Origin: a virus | Direction: 5' to 3' (one strand) | DNA length: 32,223 nucleotides | IMG/VR virus record: IMGVR_UViG_3300021368_000231 | Coordinates: 1 to 32,223 of that record | Part shown: in pieces, positions 1-8,072 of the stretch | Position numbering within the stretch: the stretch's first letter is position 1 | Layout: each line of letters opens with the position of its first letter | Translations under genes and position numbers: made by a program | Notes under the pieces: model-generated | Database searches by the model: none | The model's input: only the letters and a program-made list of their open reading frames with translations | Told to the model about the DNA's origin: nothing

Positions 1-1
1 T

Positions 2-109
2 ATACCACTCATTGACCTAGAGACTATGATGCCTGTACTAATGGGTATGCTTGGTCTTGGCGCTATGCGCTCTTATGAAAAAACCAAGGGCGTATCGAGG
101 GAAAAGTAA
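2..109 (+). CDS. C-terminal end of a probable holin (partial at left edge)
   Basis: Only the last 35 residues lie in the window; the frame is open from base 2 and ends in TAA at 107-109, immediately before the next ATG. The tail contains a hydrophobic Met/Leu/Gly stretch (MMPVLMGMLGLGAMR) followed by a charged end (SYEKTKGVSREK). The pattern of a hydrophobic Gly-Leu segment followed by R-x-Y/V-E-K-x-K-G is one I associate with the C-terminus of small three-transmembrane phage holins. That is recall from family appearance, not a search. A holin would form the inner-membrane lesion that lets an endolysin, such as the M15 peptidase at 24978, reach the cell wall. The fragment is too short to be sure. 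Confidence 0.4.
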   Translation: MPLIDLETMMPVLMGMLGLGAMRSYEKTKGVSREK

Positions 110-3100
110 ATGGCATTACGACCTACTAAAGGAATGTTGACAGGATCTAAAGAGACTAAGACTTTGCCCGGAGAGTCTGGTCCTTTTGACCCTAATGCTG
201 GTACTCCTACTTCTTTTGACAATGAGATACCTCCGGGCGATATTCCCGGACCTAGCATTCCCGGAGACGGTGAAATTAGAATCAACGGTCGCCTTGTAAC
301 TACTGATGACGTCTTTGAAATGCTTATGGCTATTATGGCCGGTACTCAAGGCGTTCCTGAAGGCACTTCTGCGGAGGTACTTGCTCGTCTTCAAGGCAGA
401 GGTATAACCACTCAAGAGCAACTAGACGCTGCTATTACACAAATAGTAACTGAGTCTTTTGACAGAGCGCAAGAGATTGTTGACACAATGTATGACAATC
501 CTGAAGAACTTGCGGACATGGAAGATCCGGGTGAGTTGACCAAGTTGTTTATAGAACAAGGCGGTATGTCTTTTGCTGGTGTTGCTCCTCCTGTTGCTAC
601 TACAACCACAGTAACTGGTAGAGAAGTTGCTGTAACTGAAGGTGGCGGCATATCAGGAAATATATTTGATATTCTTGAAACTGGGGGTCGAGTTTTTGGT
701 GAAAATGTTCCTGTAGTATTACGCGATGTAGACGGAAATCCTATAACAGACGAAAACGGCGATCTTGTAACAGTAGAAGAATATCGTCCCGGCATTTTAG
801 ATGTAATGATTCCTCATCTTCCCGGAATATCATTACCTAATTGGATGCCTTCTGCTGGCGTTATTTTTCTTCCTACAATACAAGAAGCTGTAAACAAAGT
901 ATGGACAATAATCGACGAAACAGATATTGGAGAAGCGTGGGAAGAAGGTGACATTGGCGAAGTACTAAACGACATTGGTGAAATTATTGTTCGTTCTGGA
1001 GAAGCTGCTGCTGGCGTACTTGAAGAAAAAGTTAGTGAAATTATTGGCACTATTACAGGAGCTATTTCAGACCCTACCAAAGCAGGTACTGTTCTTGGTG
1101 GCGTTATTGGAACAGCGTTTCCTTCTATACCTCAATGGCTTCCTCCCTTAATTTTAGATCCTCGTGTTTACGGCGCAGTGCGTAATGTACTAACACAAAA
1201 CTTTAATACGCCTGACGAAGATTTTCCTCCTATTACTCAAGACCCAGAACAAGACTCTGCCCTTATGTTTACCAACAGGGGTGACAACTACTTTGTAAGT
1301 AGTGAGGGCGATGAGTACTTCCAGTTAGCCGAAAGCGAAGACATTGACTTTGAGTTTAACGGTCAGTACACCAGAGAGCAGCTAGAAAACACTGGACTAG
1401 AGACAATCAACTCTGGTACGTATCAGTCACTGTTGGATGATCTGTCGTCTCAGGCAGTAGAAGAAGACATCTATCAGTACTCTATAGAAGATCTGGTAGC
1501 GCGTTACGAAGAAGAAGGAGGAATACTTCCCGGTGACTGGAAAGAGATGGATGAGGAGTCGCGGTACAACTACTTCTTAGACGACTACTTTGACATCCCT
1601 ACTCGTGTTGAAGACCCTGATAAAGATGATTTACCGGGTGACGAAGAACCTCCTGTAGAGCCACCTGTAGAGCCACCTACAGACGAGCCTGAGCCACCTG
1701 TAGAACCACCGCCTACAGAGCAACCAGAGCCTGAACCAGAGCCTCCTACAGACGAACCTGAGCCAGAGCCTGAGGTAGACACATCAGTAATTGAAGGTTT
1801 GTTTGCTGACTTCTTGGCACAACTAGACGAAGAGTTTACAGGTCAACAAGAGCAGATCAACGAGATCATTCAGAACTTTGTTGAGACACTGCCTGACTTT
1901 GACGCAATGCCTACAATGGAGGACATTGCTGAGTACTTTGAAATCAACGGTGTCACACTGTCAGAGCAGAACTTTGAGCGTATACGTCAAGAGTTAGCTG
2001 ATGCAGGTTACCTGACACAAGAGCAGTTGACAGAAGCGTTGGCTGGTGTTGCTACGCCAGAGCAAGTACAACAGGCTATTGAAGGTGCTGGCTTTGCTAC
2101 ACCGGAGCAGGTAATACAAGCGTTAGCAGAAGCAGGTTATGCTACTCCAGACGACATTACTAATGCACTGGCTAACTCAGGGTTTGTTACAGAAGATCGT
2201 ATGTTACAAGCCTTGGCAGAGGCTGGATATGCTACGCCTGAACAAGTACGAGAAATAGTTGACAACGCTGTTTCTAACATTGTTATACCTGAGGGCGCAA
2301 CTGCTGAAGAAGTACGACAGCTAATCCAAGAGGCTATTGACGGTATACCTGAGGGTATTTCTCTTGAAGACGTAGGCGACGTAGTTAACGAAGCTATCGC
2401 TAACATAGAGTTCCCTGAAGGACTATCAGAAAGTGACGTACGTGGTATTGTAGACAGCTTTGGGTTTGCTACTTCTGCTGACGTACAGGCTGGCTTTGAA
2501 GATCTTAATCAACGTTTTGATGACGCTATTAACGGTATTGCTACACAGTTTAGCGACCAAGAAGCAGAGTTCCTGGCTAGTATTACAGGACTTGAGGCTT
2601 CTTTAATTCAGTCTCTTGCAGCAGTAGAAGGTGGACTCAGTGCTGAACTAGAGATGCTAGGCACTGACTTAATATCTTTACAAGAAGACGTAGCAGGACG
2701 CTTTGATGAGTTTGAAGCGTTTACTTCAGAGCAGTTTGAACTTGCATCGACTGAACGTCAACAACTACAGCAAGCTATTATTGCGGCTAACGGTGACATT
2801 ACACAGCTAAGTGCTGACATGCAACAGATGTTTGCAGACTTTGGTGGCACTATTTCTGATCTGTTTGCTGGCGTAGGTGTTGACATTGAAGCACTACAAG
2901 CAGGACAGATAACGCAGCAGGAAGCACTAGACCAACTGCGTACGTCTATAGGCCAACAGTTTACTACGGCACAGGAAGAACGTCAGGAGCTACAACAGGC
3001 AATCATAGCTGTCGGTGGTGACGTAACTCAGCTTAGTGACGACATGATGCTACGGTTCCAACAACAGGACCAAAGCATAGAGGAACTGTTTGCTGGTACT

Positions 3101-3721
3101 AACGTAAACATTGAAGCATTACGTCAAGGTCAAATAACACAACAAGAAGCATTTGACGCTTACCAGCAGTACACAACAGAACAGTTTGGTCAGGCACAGC
3201 AGGACCGTTTAGCACTAGCTCAGGAAATAATTAGTGTTGGTGGTCAGGTAGAAGCTCTTAGCTTTGACAGTCAACAACGGTTTGCTGAACTAGGTTTGTC
3301 TCTTTCTGATCTGCAGGAAGAATTTAACGTAAACCTAGTTGGTTTACAGCAGGGACAGATCAGTCAAGCTGAAGCGTTTGGTCAGTTTAGAGATAGTGTT
3401 ACTACGCGGCTGGGCTTGGCAGAAGAAGAACGTGAAGAAATACTAACACGTCAAGCTGAGTTTGAAGCAATGTACGGTGAAAATCAGCAGGCACTGCAGG
3501 AACAAATTACTACTGGTAACTTACTAACTATGTTAGCTGGCGGCGGTATGTTCGGTGGAGGTGCTGCGCCTGCTAGAGCGCCTTATAAAGAGTTTACAAA
3601 AGGTATTACGTACCGCCCTAGAGAAGCAGTACCGCTTGCTATTAAAACGCCAGCTTTAGATTACAACGAAGAAGCACAAAAATTATTAATGCGGACACGC
3701 AGACGAGGAATGTTGGTATGA
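110..3721 (+). CDS. Large repeat-rich coiled-coil virion protein, probable tail fibre or appendage
   Basis: This 1203-residue protein matches no family I can name. The N-terminal 400 residues are Gly/Pro-rich and then mixed alpha/beta. Residues about 507-555 form a Pro/Glu/Asp hinge of PPVEPP and PEPEPE type. Residues about 627-720 hold five or six short units related to AGYATPEQVxQAL. Residues about 864-1120 hold three longer units of about 75 residues, each with ERQxLQQAIIA, a GGDVTQLS-like segment, a SIEELFAG-like segment and a GQITQQEAF motif; a fourth is truncated. The C-terminus has a GGGMFGGG stretch and a basic end. High Gln/Glu content and heptad-like spacing suggest long coiled coils. 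Its position next to the tail adaptor and nozzle supports a tail or fibre role by inference. Its stop overlaps the next start as ATGA. Confidence 0.6.
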   Translation: MALRPTKGMLTGSKETKTLPGESGPFDPNAGTPTSFDNEIPPGDIPGPSIPGDGEIRINGRLVTTDDVFEMLMAIMAGTQGVPEGTSAEVLARLQGRGITTQEQLDAAITQIVTESFDRAQEIVDTMYDNPEELADMEDPGELTKLFIEQGGMSFAGVAPPVATTTTVTGREVAVTEGGGISGNIFDILETGGRVFGENVPVVLRDVDGNPITDENGDLVTVEEYRPGILDVMIPHLPGISLPNWMPSAGVIFLPTIQEAVNKVWTIIDETDIGEAWEEGDIGEVLNDIGEIIVRSGEAAAGVLEEKVSEIIGTITGAISDPTKAGTVLGGVIGTAFPSIPQWLPPLILDPRVYGAVRNVLTQNFNTPDEDFPPITQDPEQDSALMFTNRGDNYFVSSEGDEYFQLAESEDIDFEFNGQYTREQLENTGLETINSGTYQSLLDDLSSQAVEEDIYQYSIEDLVARYEEEGGILPGDWKEMDEESRYNYFLDDYFDIPTRVEDPDKDDLPGDEEPPVEPPVEPPTDEPEPPVEPPPTEQPEPEPEPPTDEPEPEPEVDTSVIEGLFADFLAQLDEEFTGQQEQINEIIQNFVETLPDFDAMPTMEDIAEYFEINGVTLSEQNFERIRQELADAGYLTQEQLTEALAGVATPEQVQQAIEGAGFATPEQVIQALAEAGYATPDDITNALANSGFVTEDRMLQALAEAGYATPEQVREIVDNAVSNIVIPEGATAEEVRQLIQEAIDGIPEGISLEDVGDVVNEAIANIEFPEGLSESDVRGIVDSFGFATSADVQAGFEDLNQRFDDAINGIATQFSDQEAEFLASITGLEASLIQSLAAVEGGLSAELEMLGTDLISLQEDVAGRFDEFEAFTSEQFELASTERQQLQQAIIAANGDITQLSADMQQMFADFGGTISDLFAGVGVDIEALQAGQITQQEALDQLRTSIGQQFTTAQEERQELQQAIIAVGGDVTQLSDDMMLRFQQQDQSIEELFAGTNVNIEALRQGQITQQEAFDAYQQYTTEQFGQAQQDRLALAQEIISVGGQVEALSFDSQQRFAELGLSLSDLQEEFNVNLVGLQQGQISQAEAFGQFRDSVTTRLGLAEEEREEILTRQAEFEAMYGENQQALQEQITTGNLLTMLAGGGMFGGGAAPARAPYKEFTKGITYRPREAVPLAIKTPALDYNEEAQKLLMRTRRRGMLV

Positions 3722-4365
3722 CGTACCTTAACCTAATGAATAGCGTACTACGTCGATTACGAGAAGAAGAAACGACATCGGTTACTAGTACTACCTACGT
3801 TAAGATGGTAGGTGATTTTATTAATGATGCAAAGAAAATGGTAGAAGAAGCCTCTGATTGGTCTGCCTTGCGAGATACTATTGTTATTAGTACTACTGCA
3901 TCAGACAACAGCTACTCACTTACTGGTGGTAGTGACAACGTAAAAGTAATGTCAGTACTTAACGATACTGAAAATTGTTTTATGGGTTATCAGACTAAGG
4001 ACTGGTTTAATGAGCAGCTGTATTTGGTTGATGCTGCAGAAGGCGCACCACGGTACTACACGTACAACGGTCTAGACTCTAGCGGTGATACAGAAGTTCT
4101 TGTAGGACCAACTCCTGATGCTGTGTACAGCTTAAGGTTTGATGTCGTAAAAAGACAAGCAGATCTTTCAGCTAATGATGATTCGTTGCTTGTTCCTGCA
4201 ATGCCTGTTGTTCACCTTGCTGTAGCGTTGCTTGCACGAGAGCGCGGTGAAACTGGCGGTACTTCTGTTGCTGAGTACTTCCAGATTGCTGATAAGTTTT
4301 TGTCTGACGCTATTGCTATAGACGCAGCAAAGCACCCTGAAGAGATGGTATTTAGGACTATTTGA
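3718..4365 (+). CDS. Head-tail adaptor (tail tubular protein A / gp4-like)
   Basis: The 215-residue product begins with MTYLNLMNSVLRRLREEE and has a helical N-terminal third (GDFINDAKKMVEEASDWSALR) followed by a beta-rich half. This is the usual appearance of the ring protein that sits under the portal in short-tailed phages (T7 gp11 or P22 gp4 position). The length suits the family. It overlaps the preceding gene by four bases (ATGA) and is followed two bases later by the tail nozzle gene; adaptor followed by nozzle is the standard order in this phage type. The assignment rests on position and N-terminal resemblance to adaptor proteins of marine podoviruses. No catalytic motif is expected. 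Confidence 0.65.
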   Translation: MTYLNLMNSVLRRLREEETTSVTSTTYVKMVGDFINDAKKMVEEASDWSALRDTIVISTTASDNSYSLTGGSDNVKVMSVLNDTENCFMGYQTKDWFNEQLYLVDAAEGAPRYYTYNGLDSSGDTEVLVGPTPDAVYSLRFDVVKRQADLSANDDSLLVPAMPVVHLAVALLARERGETGGTSVAEYFQIADKFLSDAIAIDAAKHPEEMVFRTI

Positions 4366-4366
4366 T

Positions 4367-5890
4367 ATGGCTCAACAACTGCAAAGTATCAATCTTGTAG
4401 CTCCAGCGTTTAAAGGTGTTAACACCGAAGACTCGCCGTTGGCTCAAGGCCCGTCGTTTGCAGAGATTGCAGACAACGCTGTGATTGACAAACGTGGTCG
4501 TATTGCTGCACGTAAGGGCCACACTGTTGTAACAACAAACAAGACTGTACTGGGCACTGACTCGTTACGGGCTATCAAAGAGTACAAGGACAACGCAGGA
4601 AACACCAAGATATTTTCTGTTGGCAACAACAAGATTATGAGTGGCACAACTACGTTGGCAGACGAGACTCCCGGCAGTTACACAATCAGTGCTAACAATT
4701 GGAAGATTGTAAACTTTAATGACCACTTGTTTTTCTTTCAACGTGGTTATGAGCCTTTAGTTTATTCTAATCATGCTGGTGTTGTAGAGAAAATGTCAAC
4801 ACACGCCCACGCTACTGGTGTTGCTAGTACTATGTACGGCCATGAGGTGTTAGCGGCGTATGGACGTTTATGGACTGCGGACTTTAGTACTAACAAGTCT
4901 ACTATTTATTGGTCAGACCTGTTAGACGGAGTTGCTTGGTCAGGTGGATCTAGTGGCAACATTGACGTGTCTAAGGTGTGGCCTGACGGTTACGACGAGA
5001 TTGTAGCTTTAGCAGCACACAACGGCTTGTTGATTATCTTTGGTAAGCACAGCATTATTGTGTACGACGGTGCTACTTCTCCTGCTTCTATGACTTTGTC
5101 AGATACCGTAGCGGGCATTGGTTGCGTCAACAGGGACACTGTGCAGTACACGGGTACAGACGTGCTGTTCTTGTCGCACACAGGACTTAAGAGCTTTGGT
5201 AGGACAATACAAGAAAAGTCAATGCCTATCAGCAGCTTGTCCGGCAACATTACTAAGGACATCATTGCTGCACTACAGAATGAGACAGAGTTTTTTAGAA
5301 CTGTATACAGTCCAGAAGAAGGTTTCTACCTGCTAACCTTTACTGGTCAGGATGTTACTTATTGTTTTGACGTGCGTAGTACTTTAGAGAATGGATCATA
5401 CCGTGTTACTCGTTGGCCTTCTACTAAGTTTACATCATTTACACGATTAGAGAACGGTACGTTGTACATTGGTACCAGCAACGGTATCAGCACGTACACA
5501 GGTTACAGTGACAACGGCAGTGGTTACAGATTTAAATACTACAGCCCAAGCTTAACATTTGGCGATAGCTCTAGAGTTAAGATTTTAAAGAAGTTAAAGC
5601 CTACTCTTGTTGGTGCAAACAACGCAACAGTGTTTCTTAAGTGGGCTTACAACTTTGAAACAACATATGCTACTGCAGAGTTTACAGTAGGTAACCAGAT
5701 TACTGGTTTTTATGGTGAGAGTGAGTACACCACCGTAGAGTTTACAGCAGGTCAGTTGACCAATGCAAGAGTACTTAATACAACAGGATATGGAACAAGT
5801 GTGCAAGTAGGGCTAGAGTCAGAAATAAACGGCTTTGCTTTGTCACTACAAGAAATTAACGTAATGGCTTTAATAGGAAAGCTGCTTTAA
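4367..5890 (+). CDS. Tail nozzle protein (tail tubular protein B-like)
   Basis: This 507-residue, beta-rich protein has an N-terminus of the form GVNTEDSPL followed by ADNAVIDKRGRIAARKG. That layout, a plea to few residues then many short beta repeats with aromatic and glycine turns such as WPDGYDEIVAL and FLSHTGLKSFG, resembles the propeller-like nozzle proteins of podoviruses (T7 gp12 and P22 gp10 role). The nozzle is the distal part of the short tail tube and binds fibres. Immediate placement after the adaptor gene supports the call. There are no transmembrane segments. Translation probably starts at the ATG two bases after the upstream stop, which implies coupling. Confidence 0.65.
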   Translation: MAQQLQSINLVAPAFKGVNTEDSPLAQGPSFAEIADNAVIDKRGRIAARKGHTVVTTNKTVLGTDSLRAIKEYKDNAGNTKIFSVGNNKIMSGTTTLADETPGSYTISANNWKIVNFNDHLFFFQRGYEPLVYSNHAGVVEKMSTHAHATGVASTMYGHEVLAAYGRLWTADFSTNKSTIYWSDLLDGVAWSGGSSGNIDVSKVWPDGYDEIVALAAHNGLLIIFGKHSIIVYDGATSPASMTLSDTVAGIGCVNRDTVQYTGTDVLFLSHTGLKSFGRTIQEKSMPISSLSGNITKDIIAALQNETEFFRTVYSPEEGFYLLTFTGQDVTYCFDVRSTLENGSYRVTRWPSTKFTSFTRLENGTLYIGTSNGISTYTGYSDNGSGYRFKYYSPSLTFGDSSRVKILKKLKPTLVGANNATVFLKWAYNFETTYATAEFTVGNQITGFYGESEYTTVEFTAGQLTNARVLNTTGYGTSVQVGLESEINGFALSLQEINVMALIGKLL

Positions 5891-5903
5891 TTAGGAGAAA
5901 ACG

Positions 5904-6797
5904 ATGGCTGAAGAAAACTCAGACAAAGGGTTTATGGATATGTTGGGGGATCTTGGGTCGTACCTGATGCAACCAGACGTTCTCCTTCCGGGTGTTGTTG
6001 GCGGTTTGCTAACAGGAGAGGCTTATGGTCGTCTTAGCGATATAGGACGAGAGGCAAGAACAGGTGCTGAGGCTCTTGCTGCACAACAAATGGAGCAGAC
6101 ACAGTTTAGACCATTCACTGTGACTACTGCTACTGGTGCTGGCATGGGTACTCAGGTAACGCCTGAAGGTGGTTTTGAAACTACTATGGGGCTGTCTCCA
6201 CAAGAAGTTGCTTTGCAGAATCAACTACTAGGAGGCGCTGGTGGTTTTTTTGGTCAAGCAGTACAGCCTAGAGAAGCACGTGAGCAGGCTATCTTTGAGC
6301 GTATGCGTAGAGCACAACGTCCTGAAGAAGAGCGACAACGTCTTGCACTTGAAGAGCGTTTAGCAGGGCAAGGTAGACTTGGTGTTAGTTCTGCTGCTTA
6401 TGGAGGCGCTACTCCTGAGATGTTAGCTATGGCTACAGCGCAAGAAGAAGCACGTAACAGAGCTATGCTAGGGGCTATGCAGCAGGCTCAAGCAGAACAA
6501 ATGCAACAAGCAGCATTAGGACAACAGTTCCTTGGTGCAGGTTACTTACCTCAGCAACAGCTTATGGCCGCTACTCAGCCTTCACAGCAATTAGCAGCGT
6601 TGCAGAATCAACTTCAAATACAAGGTGCTGGGTTGTTTGGTGAAGCAACTATGTCGGGTCTTGAAGCTCAGTTGGTTGCAGAACAGGCACGAGCTAACTT
6701 ACTAGGACAAACAGGTACTGGTCTTTTACAAGGCGCGTTAACTCCTAGTACAACGTCAACTGAAGCAGCTATAATTAAGAAAATTCTTGGAGGCTAA
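5904..6797 (+). CDS. Probable internal virion protein (gp14-like position)
   Basis: This 297-residue protein of no family I can name has a hydrophobic N-terminal region (YLMQPDVLLPGVVGGLL) and an Ala/Gln-rich helical remainder (QQAQAEQMQQAALGQQFLGAG). It follows the nozzle gene and precedes two larger helical proteins. This reproduces the T7 order tail tube, gp14, gp15, gp16, where gp14-16 are ejected into the host to form a channel. The role is inferred from order and composition. The start is well supported by an AGGAG at 5893-5897, six bases before the ATG. Confidence 0.55.
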   Translation: MAEENSDKGFMDMLGDLGSYLMQPDVLLPGVVGGLLTGEAYGRLSDIGREARTGAEALAAQQMEQTQFRPFTVTTATGAGMGTQVTPEGGFETTMGLSPQEVALQNQLLGGAGGFFGQAVQPREAREQAIFERMRRAQRPEEERQRLALEERLAGQGRLGVSSAAYGGATPEMLAMATAQEEARNRAMLGAMQQAQAEQMQQAALGQQFLGAGYLPQQQLMAATQPSQQLAALQNQLQIQGAGLFGEATMSGLEAQLVAEQARANLLGQTGTGLLQGALTPSTTSTEAAIIKKILGG

Positions 6798-6799
6798 AC

Positions 6800-8071
6800 A
6801 TGGCTAAGTTTTCACAAGCGTTCCTGCAAGGACTCTTACAGCCTACTTATCAAGAAGGTTTGTTTACTTCTGCACAACAAGCAGCACAACTTCCGGATAA
6901 GCTAAAGCAACAGCAGCAAATGCAAGCTTACAGGCAAATGGATCCTTTGCAACGTCTAGATTACGGAATTGCTGTTGCAAAAACACCTGCAGAAATACAA
7001 GAGGCTCAAGCCGCTAAAGATGCTTTCATGAAAGAAAAGGCACAGAGATCTATTAACATGCTAGAAGCCGCTAGAGCTTCTTCAGATGATCCAACCCTTC
7101 AAAGAAACTATGAAAAATCAATGGCCGCTATAGCAGGTCAGTACAATATAGACCCCAAAGGTATTGTTGGCCGTACAGATGCAGAAGAACTTAGACAACT
7201 TCAAACAAATGCAGTACAGGACGCTGCTAATGAAAGGCAGTTAAGAGATCAAAGCAGGGCTATAGCGACTGCTTACAGGGGACTGTTATCTAGAAAAGAC
7301 CAAGCAGGTGAAGGTGTCATTGAACAGTTTAAAAAGAATGTACAAGATACAAGCGCTGAACTTTATGCAGTTATAGAAGCTATAGATCAAACAGCTATAG
7401 AATCTGCTAACAGAGAAATGAGGCATCAAGAACTTTTAGAAAGCAGAGCTGAAAAAAAATCTTATCTTTCGACAACAAAACCTGTTGGTGAGTTAGAAAC
7501 TCAAATAGATAGTTCTAAGTTAGAGCCTGCTATTAAGCAAGTATTGAAAGATAGAATAGCACGTCTTAAGGCACAGTACCCTGATTTCGCCAAAAAAGAA
7601 ACATGGACACCTGCAGGTAGAAAGCAGCACGATGCAGAATATCAAGCAATTAATAAAGCTTTCTATGCTGAAGTCACAGATGCTGAAGCATTAAAAGCGC
7701 GAGAAAGAATACGAATGGCTAAACTTAGGGATAGTTTAGCAAAGATAGCTACTAAAACTCCTCCTCAGAATGTATGGGAGCAATACGTTCCTGCAGCAGA
7801 AGAAGAGTTAGGAAGTGGATTTTTAGGGTTTGGTGGTCCTAGTGAAGAACAACTTAATATAAGAGCAATAGAGTTAGCACGGTTGGCTATGCAGCGAGAT
7901 GCATTAAATGCAGTCAACGCCGCTCGTGTTGCTAATGATTTAGAGGCTTTGTCTTTAGAGGAAGTATTAGGTACTGATCTTAGTGTTGTTACGCCTACTG
8001 AGGTTCCAGAGCCTGTTGAAGAAAGAGAAACGACAGACTTAACTAAAGCCGACAGTATAGTAGGAGTTTAG
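6800..8071 (+). CDS. Probable internal virion protein (gp15-like position)
   Basis: The 423-residue product is almost wholly helical in appearance, rich in Ala, Gln, Glu and Lys, with long stretches of coiled-coil type such as NEAxxRQLRDQSRAIA. It has no transmembrane segment and no motif I recognise. It starts two bases after the upstream stop with a GGAGG at 6789-6793. Its place as the middle of three ejection-type genes suggests a component of the DNA-ejection apparatus, but this is inference from synteny only. The gene is noticeably more A/T-rich in codon choice than the tail genes to its left. Confidence 0.5.
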   Translation: MAKFSQAFLQGLLQPTYQEGLFTSAQQAAQLPDKLKQQQQMQAYRQMDPLQRLDYGIAVAKTPAEIQEAQAAKDAFMKEKAQRSINMLEAARASSDDPTLQRNYEKSMAAIAGQYNIDPKGIVGRTDAEELRQLQTNAVQDAANERQLRDQSRAIATAYRGLLSRKDQAGEGVIEQFKKNVQDTSAELYAVIEAIDQTAIESANREMRHQELLESRAEKKSYLSTTKPVGELETQIDSSKLEPAIKQVLKDRIARLKAQYPDFAKKETWTPAGRKQHDAEYQAINKAFYAEVTDAEALKARERIRMAKLRDSLAKIATKTPPQNVWEQYVPAAEEELGSGFLGFGGPSEEQLNIRAIELARLAMQRDALNAVNAARVANDLEALSLEEVLGTDLSVVTPTEVPEPVEERETTDLTKADSIVGV

Positions 8072-8072
8072 T

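Noticed and set aside
1585-1782. Minus-strand frame rich in Ser/Gly
   Set aside because: It is the antisense shadow of the Pro/Glu hinge of the large repeat protein.
110-3721. Tape measure protein
   Set aside because: The phage has short-tail genes (adaptor, nozzle, internal proteins) and no long-tail tube or chaperone genes; the sequence lacks the usual transmembrane pattern.
5300-5311. Palindrome ACTGTATACAGT in the nozzle gene as an operator of the same family as the 18-base repeats
   Set aside because: The CTG-CAG spacing is four, not ten, and it lies inside a coding region with no promoter nearby.
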